Origin: Corallococcus sp.
GTDB lineage: Bacteria; Bacillota; Clostridia; Christensenellales; CAG-314
Length of the DNA stretch: 5,299 nt
Assembly (NCBI GenBank): GCA_023663205.1
Contig: JAMPHX010000085.1
Location: 1 to 5,299 of the forward strand
Direction: 5' to 3'
Position 1 is the stretch's first letter; every line of letters begins with the position of its first letter. A program made the position numbers and the translations under genes. Of the stretch, positions 1 to 5,299 are shown piece by piece. The notes beneath the pieces are model-generated. The model saw only the letters and a program-made list of their open reading frames with translations. It was not told the DNA's origin and did no database searches.

Positions 1-197
1 ACGGAAATTTAACTTTGCAAAGCGGCGTTTACGACGCGCTGATACTCAATCTCGGTAGCGGAAAGGGAGGTAATTGGTGGTGTGTAGTTTATCCTCCGTT
101 GTGCTTTGTGGGCGGCGAGGGTAACGGAACTTCCAATGTATATTACCGTTCTAAAATTTATGAAATCATACAAAATTGGCGCACTTCCCGTAAATAA
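1..197 (+). CDS. spoIIR: Stage II sporulation protein R (SpoIIR), C-terminal fragment
   Basis: This is the 3' end of a gene whose start lies before the window; the frame has full codons from position 3 and stops at TAA 195-197, leaving 64 residues. The fragment contains the SpoIIR hallmark, a Gly-rich turn followed by NWWCVVYPPLCF, preceded by a segment reading SGVYDALILNLGSGKGG. That combination is specific to the family (Spore_II_R). In known spore formers SpoIIR is made in the forespore under sigma-F, is exported to the intermembrane space, and triggers the membrane protease SpoIIGA to process pro-sigma-E in the mother cell. The tail after the motif (about 28 residues, ending near IIQNWRTSRK) is basic and unremarkable. 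The N-terminal signal segment and the promoter are outside the window and cannot be judged. The identity is strong despite the truncation. Confidence 0.9.
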   Translation, partial: GNLTLQSGVYDALILNLGSGKGGNWWCVVYPPLCFVGGEGNGTSNVYYRSKIYEIIQNWRTSRK

Positions 198-281
198 CTG
201 CGCGGTTCTTGTACGGTATTTTGAATTTGCAGTCCTTTCCAATCGCCGCAGTTAGATAATTGCGTTATGTAAACCGATTGG
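195..281 (+). other. Possible pseudoknot-forming RNA just after spoIIR
   Basis: Bases 195-201 (TAACTGC) are complementary to 248-254 (GCAGTTA). The helix can extend through G204-G205 with C246-C247 if two bases bulge. Bases 239-245 (CCAATCG) are complementary to 275-281 (CGATTGG). The second pairing joins the loop of the first helix to sequence downstream of it, which is the topology of an H-type pseudoknot. The first helix begins in the spoIIR stop codon. The helices are short and the loops long (about 40 and 29 nt), so chance is a real alternative. Confidence 0.25.
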
Positions 282-470
282 CGGAGAGTACAGCATATTT
301 TTGCATGATATTATTTTTTCAGAGTAAGTTTTCTGTGTAATTTTGTAAAAATTATTGTTTGCGTTTAGTCGGAATGAAGGCGGATACGAAGCGCAAAATT
401 CGGTTGTGCCACAAATCATTAGATTATTGTTTAGATGCTATTGTATTATTTTTACTCGTTTTTATTGCGT

Positions 471-568
471 CGAGTCGGTGTTTTGCGTAAATGCGCCGAT
501 TATCGCTTGTTGTTTAGCGACTCGTGTAACTCGTTCATTACGTCAAAGCGTGTAAACCGCAGTCGCTA
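471..568 (+). repeat. Two mutually exclusive inverted repeats
   Basis: CGAGTCG at 471-477 is an exact inverse of CGACTCG at 518-524. TAGCGACT at 515-522 is an exact inverse of AGTCGCTA at 561-568. The middle arm (515-524) is shared, so only one pairing can form at a time. In RNA this would be a switch-like arrangement; in DNA it could be a set of half-sites. It lies upstream of the putative sleB promoter, so it would be transcribed only from spoIIR read-through or an unseen promoter. Confidence 0.35.
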
Positions 569-598
569 TTGGGTAGGAGCAAATCCTATCCGTGTAAC
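523..598 (+). repeat. Three CGTGTAAC-like direct repeats
   Basis: CGTGTAAC occurs at 523-530 and 591-598, with a one-base-longer version, CGTGTAAAC, at 549-557. The starts are 26 and 42 bp apart. The overlapping string TGTAAACCG at 551-559 also recurs at 268-276. Repeated short words directly upstream of a promoter can be binding sites for a transcription factor, but I do not recognise this motif as a known operator. Confidence 0.3.
571..591 (+). repeat. 8-bp hairpin upstream of the sleB promoter
   Basis: GGGTAGGA (571-578) pairs with TCCTATCC (584-591) around a 5-nt loop, GCAAA. All eight positions pair, one as G-T. No T-run follows on either strand, so it is not a normal intrinsic terminator. 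It ends 8 bp before the proposed -35 element, a plausible place for a regulator site or an insulating stem. The function is unknown. Confidence 0.45.
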
Positions 599-599
599 A

Positions 600-628
600 G
601 TATAGTTTAATTGCGTTTGCTTATACTA
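600..628 (+). promoter_or_regulatory. Putative forespore sigma-G/F-type promoter for sleB-ypeB
   Basis: GTATA (600-604) fits the sigma-G -35 pattern GHATR. After 17 bp, TATACTA (622-628) matches the -10 pattern CATHHTA at six of seven positions, the first base being T instead of C. Transcription would start near 635, giving a short leader before the Shine-Dalgarno at 644-650. In Bacillus subtilis sleB-ypeB is transcribed by sigma-G in the forespore, so type and position agree. TATACT alone also resembles a sigma-A -10, but no TTGACA-like element is suitably spaced. This is inferred from consensus only. Confidence 0.5.
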
Positions 629-658
629 ACCGTAAATAAATTTAAGGAGGAATTTAAG

Positions 659-1363
659 TTGGTACAAGCAAGAACCAAAGCAGTGTGTATTGCACTTGCT
701 GTGTTTTTATTGGCAATAGCGGTTGTCCTATGTTTCTGTTCAACGGCGGATGCCGCTACAATCAAACAGGGCAGCAGGGGCGATACGGTAAAAAAAATTC
801 AGACAAAACTGAAAAATTGGGGATATTACAGCGGTTCGGTAGACGGGGTGTTCGGTGCAAAAACAAAATCCGCCGTTCAATTGTTCCAACGTCGCAACGG
901 CTTGAAGGTTGACGGTATTGTAGGCAAAGCAACAGCCGCTGCAATGGGGATTACGTTGAGCGGAAGCAATGCTTCTGCGGGCAATCAATCTACCGGCGGA
1001 GGTAAAGTTTCAAACAGCGATTTGTATCTGATGTCTTGTTGTATTTACGGCGAAGCGCGCGGTGAAAGTTATTCCGGCAAAGTGGCGGTAGGCGCAGTGA
1101 TACTCAACCGTGTCAAACACGGCAGTTTCCCCAACAGTATATCGGGCGTTATATATCAAAGCGGTGCGTTTACCTGTGTTTCCGACGGGCAGATTAACCT
1201 CGGAACAAACGACGAATGTACGCGTGCGGCGCAAGACGCAATGAACGGCTGGGACCCGACAGGCGGAGCGATTTACTATTACAACCCCGCGACGGCAACG
1301 AGCAAATGGATTTGGTCGCGTCCTGTAATAACCACAATCGGTAAACACGTGTTCTGTTCGTGA
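659..1363 (+). CDS. sleB: Spore cortex-lytic enzyme SleB
   Basis: This is a secreted peptidoglycan hydrolase that degrades the muramic-lactam cortex during germination; characterised SleB proteins are lytic transglycosylases. I chose TTG 659 because AAGGAGG at 644-650 sits 8 nt before it. The same frame is open from TTG 611, but that would add 16 residues ahead of the signal peptide and span the ribosome binding site. The 234-residue product has a signal peptide (about 1-32, basic start, long hydrophobic core, ending STADA). A PG_binding_1 domain follows (about 35-97, GDTVKKIQ...DGVFGAKT...FQ...DGIVG), then a short Ser/Gly linker, then a Hydrolase_2 catalytic domain (about 122-234). The IYGEARGE motif contains the likely catalytic Glu132. 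VILNRVKHGSFP, NGWDPTGGA, YYYNPATATSKWIW and IGKHVF are family signatures. It is shorter than the Bacillus enzyme (about 305 residues), mainly in the linker. The catalytic domain has five cysteines (127, 128, 173, 187, 233). It is followed 16 nt later by its partner ypeB. Confidence 0.94.
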   Translation: MVQARTKAVCIALAVFLLAIAVVLCFCSTADAATIKQGSRGDTVKKIQTKLKNWGYYSGSVDGVFGAKTKSAVQLFQRRNGLKVDGIVGKATAAAMGITLSGSNASAGNQSTGGGKVSNSDLYLMSCCIYGEARGESYSGKVAVGAVILNRVKHGSFPNSISGVIYQSGAFTCVSDGQINLGTNDECTRAAQDAMNGWDPTGGAIYYYNPATATSKWIWSRPVITTIGKHVFCS

Positions 1364-1379
1364 CGGGAGGTAATATAAT

Positions 1380-2729
1380 ATGGTAAGAAGCAACGAAAAG
1401 ATAAAATATTTTTGGGCGGTATTTTTTGCAATAATAGCATTATTGGCTGTTGCAATTTCAGTTATCGGATACTTTATGTTTTCCGACAGGCTCAGTAAAC
1501 AAAGAGCCACAACCGTCGATGACGAAAATTATTACAAACTACGCATGGAAAACAATTACAAACAATCTTTGTATACAACCGTCGACAGTTTAAAAAATAT
1601 GGACGCCAATTTGGGCAAAATCGCGCTCTCGGGCGATTCGGATATGCAAACCGAACGACTGCTGGATGTGGTAAGCCATGCAAATAATGTTACGGCAAAT
1701 GTTGCTCATTTGCCTATTACAAGCGGTGACGCTTTGATGAAGTTGGAAAAGTTTGCTAACCAGACGGGAGATTTTTGCAGTTATTTAATCAAAAAACTTC
1801 AACGCGGCGAACAATTATCCTCTTCGGAAAAAGCGTCGCTGGTAAGTCTTGATGCTGTTTGTTCGTCATTGTACAATGCTTTTAACGATATGGCAGGCAG
1901 TGAAAATTTTTCTTCTATTACAAACGGCTTGCGCACTGACGGCACAGGAGTAATCGATGACGGCGTAAATGCAATTGAAGACAATGTATTCGAATACGAA
2001 AAACTTATCTACGACGGACCGTTTTCCGACAGCGTAAAGAAGGAAGAATTAACAAGCAAACGTACCGTTACATCCAAACAGGGTACAAATATTGTCAAGA
2101 AACTATTTGAAAACGGCGAAGTTGTTTTCGACGGAGAAACGGGCAATGCGTATGCGTATACCGTAACTACGGAACACGGCGATTGTAGGGTGCTTTTGAC
2201 ATTGGACGGAAAACTGTTGGAATTAGACTGTGCAATTGCGGATTTCGGAGAAATTACCGTGGATAAAGACGAATGTATTTCCAAGGCGGAAGAGTTTTGC
2301 AAAACAATGGGCTACGACGTGAAGGGCGTTTGGGTGAGCAAAACGCAAGATTACATCACATATGTTAACCTTGCTTCGGTGACGCAAGACGGCGTAGTAA
2401 TATATCCGGATTTGATAAAGGTGGCTGTTGCGGGTAACGGCGAAATCGTAGGATTTGAAGGAAAGGCATATCTTATAAATCACAAAGACCGCAATATCGA
2501 GTTCGGTAAACTTTCCGAAGAAGATGCGCGTAAATCCGTAGGAAACACACTTGTAATTACAAATGTAAACAAAGCACTTGTCAAAAAAGGTGCAAACGAG
2601 TATCTTTGCTATGAATTCGATTGCGAAATGTCGGGCAACCAATATTTCCTGTATATAGATAGCAATACCGGAAAAGAAATAGAAATTTTCAGAGTCATAT
2701 CCGGCACGGAAGGCTATACGGTAATGTGA
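1380..2729 (+). CDS. ypeB: Germination protein YpeB, partner of SleB
   Basis: YpeB is needed for SleB to be present and stable in the dormant spore; in Bacillus each protein protects the other, and YpeB is cut by proteases during germination. The ATG at 1380 follows CGGGAGG (1364-1370) by 9 nt, right behind the sleB stop. The 449-residue product, almost the length of Bacillus YpeB, has a short basic cytoplasmic start and one membrane segment (about 10-34). The N-terminal region is helical and extracytoplasmic (SLYTTVDSLKNMDANLGK at 63-80 and IYDGPFSDSV at 210-219 fit the family). The C-terminal half is PepSY-like: repeats of the type ITVDKDECISKAEEFCKTMGY (from 292) and KLSEEDARKSV (from 377), with the hallmark IYPDLIKVAVAGNGEIVGFEG between them. 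The C-terminus ends in the family's Gly-x-x-x-Met style tail. Eight cysteines (133, 161, 269, 284, 299, 307, 410, 415) lie on the outer side, many for an exported Firmicute protein. Transcription is presumably from the promoter before sleB. Confidence 0.94.
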   Translation: MVRSNEKIKYFWAVFFAIIALLAVAISVIGYFMFSDRLSKQRATTVDDENYYKLRMENNYKQSLYTTVDSLKNMDANLGKIALSGDSDMQTERLLDVVSHANNVTANVAHLPITSGDALMKLEKFANQTGDFCSYLIKKLQRGEQLSSSEKASLVSLDAVCSSLYNAFNDMAGSENFSSITNGLRTDGTGVIDDGVNAIEDNVFEYEKLIYDGPFSDSVKKEELTSKRTVTSKQGTNIVKKLFENGEVVFDGETGNAYAYTVTTEHGDCRVLLTLDGKLLELDCAIADFGEITVDKDECISKAEEFCKTMGYDVKGVWVSKTQDYITYVNLASVTQDGVVIYPDLIKVAVAGNGEIVGFEGKAYLINHKDRNIEFGKLSEEDARKSVGNTLVITNVNKALVKKGANEYLCYEFDCEMSGNQYFLYIDSNTGKEIEIFRVISGTEGYTVM

Positions 2730-2741
2730 TTGACTTAAAAT

Positions 2742-2765
2742 AAACGGATATTATTTATCCGTTTT
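2742..2765 (+). terminator. Terminator-like hairpin after ypeB
   Basis: AAACGGATA (2742-2750) pairs perfectly with TATCCGTTT (2756-2764) around the loop TTATT, 12 nt after the ypeB stop. The T-run is short (TTTT at 2762-2765, partly in the stem) and is followed by ACATAG. It is probably a weak intrinsic terminator, or an end-protecting stem for the sleB-ypeB mRNA. Confidence 0.6.
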
Positions 2766-2778
2766 ACATAGTTTATGT

Positions 2779-2807
2779 TTGACATATTTTTGGCGATGTA
2801 CTAAAAT
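2779..2807 (+). promoter_or_regulatory. Near-consensus sigma-A promoter for rho-mnmA
   Basis: TTGACA (2779-2784) matches the -35 consensus exactly. After the ideal 17 bp, TAAAAT (2802-2807) matches five of six -10 positions. Transcription would begin near 2813-2815, giving an untranslated leader of about 215 nt before rho. It is the best sigma-A site I found in the window. The other A/T-rich stretches nearer rho lack a properly spaced -35. Confidence 0.7.
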
Positions 2808-2834
2808 AATCACATATAGAAGTGTGTGATTTTT
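2808..2834 (+). terminator. Second, probably bidirectional terminator-like hairpin
   Basis: AATCACATA (2808-2816) pairs with TGTGTGATT (2823-2831) around a 6-nt loop: nine pairs, one of them G-T. TTTTT at 2830-2834 follows and AAAA precedes at 2803-2806, so it could act on both strands. It would stop read-through from ypeB. The left arm also covers the expected start site of the rho promoter, so it may be an operator instead of, or as well as, a terminator. Confidence 0.55.
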
Positions 2835-3030
2835 ACGGTTTTGAAGAGTAGTGCTATCTTAGTTATCGGTTATACGTAAAGATAATTTTCATTCGGTTGG
2901 CGTAAATTTGTATTTGTGTTAAACCGTCAAATAAAATTCAAAAATTTTTTGTGTATCTGAAAAGTAGTATATTTTGTACTGAATTTCAATTATTTATTAA
3001 ATCTAATGTCAAGTTTATTTGGGAGGAATT

Positions 3031-4443
3031 ATGTCTGTGGATTACAAAGAGAAGTTTGAAGACGTCGATAAGTTGATGGAGGCAATCGACGGTATGCCGC
3101 TCGGCGCGCTTAGAATTTTTGCTCGAGAGGAGTTTGAAATAGTACCCGGTGCAAAAAAACGCGGAGAACTTATAGAAATAATAAGAGGGGTATATCTCGG
3201 TAACGAACCTCCGCAACGCAAAAAGTCAGGCAGACCGCCGCGTTCTTCCAAGATGGAACAGGATTTGCCCGAAATCGAAACCGATGAGTTTGATGAGGAA
3301 AAGCAGGAAGACCCTATCGAAGAAGATGTTTATTGCGGTATCTTGGAAATAATGCCGGACGGCTTTGGTTTTTTACGCACCAACAACTATTCGTCTTCTC
3401 CCAACAAAGATATTTATGTTCCGCCAACACAGATAAAACGCTTCAATTTGCGTACGGGCGATAAATTAAAATGTAAAGCACGTTTGTTTCCCGACAGAAG
3501 TGCTCCGTCAGTGATTTTTATATACGAGATTAACGATATGTTATGTGCGAATGCATTTAGGCGCACGCCGTTTGAAAGTTTATTACCGTGTCATCCCGAC
3601 AAAAGATTGACTCTTGAAATGGACAAAAACGAATACGCATTGCGGGCAATCGATTTGGTTGCGCCTATCGGCAAAGGACAACGCGGGCTTATCGTTGCTC
3701 CGCCCAAAACAGGCAAAACGATTTTGCTCAAAAAGATTGCTCAGGCAATAAGACACAATCATCCGGATGTATATTTGACTGTTCTTCTAATAGACGAACG
3801 TCCCGAAGAAGTTACGGATTTTAAACAAAGCGTAGATTGTGACGTGGTCTATTCCACATTCGACCAAACCGCTCAACACCACACACAAATTGCAGAACTT
3901 GTTTTGGCAAATGCCAAACGCAGAGTGGAATTGGGACAGGATGTAATGATTTTGATGGATAGCATAACGCGTCTTGCGCGTGCATATAACCAAACGGCAG
4001 AACTTTCGGGACGCACTCTTACGGGAGGTTTGGATAGCACGGCTTTGCAGGAACCGAAAAAGTTGTTCGGCGCGGGACGTAATGTAAAGAACGGTGGGAG
4101 TTTGACCATACTTGCTACTGCTTTGATAGATACGGGCAGCAGAATGGACGATATAATATATGAAGAGTTCAAGGGCACGGGCAATATGGAAATTCATCTT
4201 GACCGCAGAATGTCCGAAAAGCGCATATTCCCTGCAATAGATTTAAACAGAAGCAGTACCCGCAGAGAAGAATTGCTGCTTACCACGCAACAAATGGAAG
4301 GGATGTATCTTATTCGCAAATCGTTGAGCGGAAATGACCCTGTCGCGGCAACTGAGGAATTGTTGGATATGTTGACGTGCACATCGAGTAATGCCGAATT
4401 TATAGAAACGCTGAGACTGATAACAAAGAAAAAATTTAAATAA
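3031..4443 (+). CDS. rho: Transcription termination factor Rho
   Basis: Rho is a hexameric RNA-dependent ATPase and translocase that ends transcription of untranslated RNA. The ATG at 3031 is preferred, with GGAGG at 3022-3026 ending only 4 nt upstream. GTG 3037 (10-nt spacing) is a possible alternative; TTG 3019 overlaps the ribosome binding site and is unlikely. The 470-residue product has an N-terminal helical domain (about 1-55), a charged linker (about 60-100) with SGRPPRSSK followed by an acidic run, and an OB-fold RNA-binding domain with DGFGFLR (110-116). The ATPase core carries Walker A APPKTGKT (223-230), LLIDERPEEV (242-251) and the Walker B region VMILMDSITR (305-314). It also has LTGGLD, GSLTILATALIDTGS, YEEFKGTGNMEIHL and the RSSTRREELL segment (397-406). 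All catalytic signatures are intact. It is longer than E. coli Rho (419), chiefly because of the linker. The Walker A has Thr where E. coli has Ala. It is followed by mnmA after 5 nt and is likely driven from 2779-2807. Confidence 0.98.
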   Translation: MSVDYKEKFEDVDKLMEAIDGMPLGALRIFAREEFEIVPGAKKRGELIEIIRGVYLGNEPPQRKKSGRPPRSSKMEQDLPEIETDEFDEEKQEDPIEEDVYCGILEIMPDGFGFLRTNNYSSSPNKDIYVPPTQIKRFNLRTGDKLKCKARLFPDRSAPSVIFIYEINDMLCANAFRRTPFESLLPCHPDKRLTLEMDKNEYALRAIDLVAPIGKGQRGLIVAPPKTGKTILLKKIAQAIRHNHPDVYLTVLLIDERPEEVTDFKQSVDCDVVYSTFDQTAQHHTQIAELVLANAKRRVELGQDVMILMDSITRLARAYNQTAELSGRTLTGGLDSTALQEPKKLFGAGRNVKNGGSLTILATALIDTGSRMDDIIYEEFKGTGNMEIHLDRRMSEKRIFPAIDLNRSSTRREELLLTTQQMEGMYLIRKSLSGNDPVAATEELLDMLTCTSSNAEFIETLRLITKKKFK

Positions 4444-4448
4444 ATTAT

Positions 4449-5299
4449 ATGGAACATATGGAAACGGTAGTTTTGGGTATGAGCGGCGGCGTAGACAGTG
4501 CGGTTTCCGCGGCATTGCTCAAAGAACAAGGTTACAACGTAATAGCGCTTTTTATGCACAATTGGGAAGAACGAGACGGCGACTTCTGCACTGCGGAAGC
4601 CGATTTCGACGATGTCAAAAGAGTGTGTTACAAGTTGGATATACCGTATTATTCAGTCAACTTTGCAAAACAATATCAAGAGAAAGTTTTTGCATACTTT
4701 TTGCAAGAGTACAAATGCGGACGAACGCCTAATCCTGACGTACTTTGCAACAGGGAAATAAAATTCGGTCCTTTTTTGGATTATGCGTTGTCGCTCGGTG
4801 CAGACTTTATTGCTACCGGACATTATTGCGGAATTCGCCACGACGGCGACGTTCATTATTTATTAAAAGCAAAGGACTGCAACAAAGACCAAACTTATTT
4901 TCTAAACCAACTTTCGCAAAAACAACTAAGCAAAGTGTTGTTTCCTCTTGCCAATATCGATAAACCCACCGTGCGCCAAATAGCATTGAAGTATAATCTT
5001 GACAATGCCAAGAAAAAGGATAGCACAGGTATATGCTTTATAGGCGAACGGAATTTTCGCAAGTTTTTGCAAACGTATTTGCCAAATCAAGCGGGAGAGA
5101 TAGTTGATATAAACGGAAATATTGTGGGCGAACACATAGGATTGATGTATTATACGTTGGGACAACGTCGAGGGCTGGGACTTGGCGGAGTAAAAGACAA
5201 CCAAGGACGGTGGTTTGTTGTTGACAAAGATTTGTCAAACAACAGGCTTGTGGTGTCGCACGGCGATGAAAGTGTACTTATGTCTGACGGATTGCTCGC
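4449..5299 (+). CDS. mnmA: tRNA-specific 2-thiouridylase MnmA, 3' end outside window
   Basis: MnmA adenylates U34 of tRNA-Lys, -Glu and -Gln and replaces its oxygen with sulfur (s2U). The frame has no stop before the window ends; 283 complete codons are visible, against a usual length of about 350-370. The PP-loop ATP site is GMSGGVDS (10-17). NWEERDGDFCTAE and IPYYSVNF follow as in the family. GRTPNPDVLCNREIKF carries the catalytic Cys100, and DSTGICFIGERNFRKFL carries the second catalytic Cys196. GHY (124-126), DQTYFL and YTLGQRRGLGLGG are further signatures. The start could be ATG 4449 or ATG 4458, three codons later; neither has a good Shine-Dalgarno. The gene begins 5 nt after the rho stop, so translation is probably coupled to rho. 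The visible part is intact, with no frameshift. Confidence 0.97.
   Translation, partial: MEHMETVVLGMSGGVDSAVSAALLKEQGYNVIALFMHNWEERDGDFCTAEADFDDVKRVCYKLDIPYYSVNFAKQYQEKVFAYFLQEYKCGRTPNPDVLCNREIKFGPFLDYALSLGADFIATGHYCGIRHDGDVHYLLKAKDCNKDQTYFLNQLSQKQLSKVLFPLANIDKPTVRQIALKYNLDNAKKKDSTGICFIGERNFRKFLQTYLPNQAGEIVDINGNIVGEHIGLMYYTLGQRRGLGLGGVKDNQGRWFVVDKDLSNNRLVVSHGDESVLMSDGLL

Larger units (their letters stand above)
198..658. other. 461-bp spacer between spoIIR and sleB, structured but non-coding
   Basis: I find no convincing gene here. The open frames present start at weak codons without a Shine-Dalgarno and encode Cys- and Phe-rich low-quality sequence. The spacer does hold inverted repeats (195-205 with 246-254; 239-245 with 275-281; 471-477 with 518-524; 515-522 with 561-568; hairpin 571-591). 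It also holds three CGTGTAAC-like direct repeats and a forespore-type promoter at its right end. No canonical terminator follows spoIIR: T-rich runs at about 298-303 and 314-319 have no strong GC stem directly before them. The spacer is much longer than the 16-nt and 5-nt spacers elsewhere in the window. Confidence 0.6.
2730..3030. other. 301-bp spacer between ypeB and rho
   Basis: This stretch holds no gene. It contains two hairpins (2742-2764 and 2808-2831), a near-consensus sigma-A promoter (2779-2807) and an A/T-rich leader leading to the rho ribosome binding site. A 17-codon frame beginning at ATG 3006 overlaps the rho start but has no Shine-Dalgarno. Confidence 0.75.

Noticed and set aside
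355..555. 66-codon open frame in the spoIIR-sleB spacer
   Set aside because: It starts at TTG with no Shine-Dalgarno, has a composition typical of translated A/T-rich spacer (many Cys, Phe, Arg), and shows no recognisable domain.
524..600. tRNA-like T-arm (GGAGCAAATCC) followed by a sequence ending in ACA
   Set aside because: No complementary acceptor 5' strand, D-arm or anticodon arm can be placed at the right distances, and the loop lacks the TTC core.
611..658. Upstream TTG start extending SleB by 16 residues
   Set aside because: The extension spans the AAGGAGG ribosome binding site and the proposed -10 region, and it puts a non-signal-like segment before a well-formed signal peptide.
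659..760. Possible lipoprotein cysteine in the SleB signal peptide (VVLCFCS)
   Set aside because: The residue before each Cys is Leu or Phe, not Gly, Ala or Ser, so the lipobox pattern fails; a standard cleavage after STADA fits better.
1010..1510. 166-codon minus-strand frame over sleB and ypeB
   Set aside because: It is antisense to the well-supported sleB and ypeB frames, with no domain or ribosome binding site; it is a by-product of codon usage on the other strand. The same applies to minus-strand frames at 2223-2642, 3787-4197 and 4194-4559.
3006..3059. 17-codon upstream frame overlapping the rho start
   Set aside because: There is no Shine-Dalgarno before its ATG and the peptide shows no regulatory feature such as a codon run, so chance is the simplest explanation.
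1..5299. Mobile elements, CRISPR arrays, toxin-antitoxin or defence genes
   Set aside because: No transposase, integrase, repeat-spacer array, terminal repeat or defence domain was seen on either strand; all five genes belong to well-known chromosomal families.

Overview
The window reads as a low-GC, spore-forming Firmicute, most likely an uncultured member of Clostridia. The evidence is three sporulation or germination genes (spoIIR, sleB, ypeB), purine-rich Shine-Dalgarno sites, A/T-rich spacers and a TTG start with a strong ribosome binding site. All genes I can support lie on the + strand. I see no mobile element, CRISPR array, tRNA or rRNA, and nothing that amounts to a new defence or mobile system. 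The gene content is conserved chromosomal housekeeping plus sporulation, and the less explained material is in the two long spacers.

Layout. Positions 1-197 hold the C-terminal end of SpoIIR, the forespore signal protein that triggers mother-cell sigma-E activation. Positions 198-658 are a non-coding spacer with several overlapping inverted repeats, three short direct repeats and a good match to a forespore sigma-G/F-type promoter. Positions 659-1363 (sleB) and 1380-2729 (ypeB) form the classical germination pair: SleB is the spore cortex-lytic enzyme and YpeB is the membrane-anchored partner it needs. They are separated by only 16 nt and are almost certainly one transcript. Positions 2730-3030 carry two terminator-like hairpins, a near-consensus sigma-A promoter overlapping the second one, and a roughly 215-nt A/T-rich leader. 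Positions 3031-4443 encode transcription termination factor Rho with a charged N-terminal insertion. Positions 4449-5299 encode most of the tRNA 2-thiouridylase MnmA, which runs off the window end and is probably translationally coupled to rho.

How they work together. spoIIR and sleB-ypeB are genes of the forespore programme, an early signal and later-packaged germination enzymes respectively. rho-mnmA looks like a vegetative housekeeping unit with its own promoter. The boundary between the programmes lies at about 2740-2835, where the end of the spore transcript and the start of the rho transcript appear to share the same DNA.
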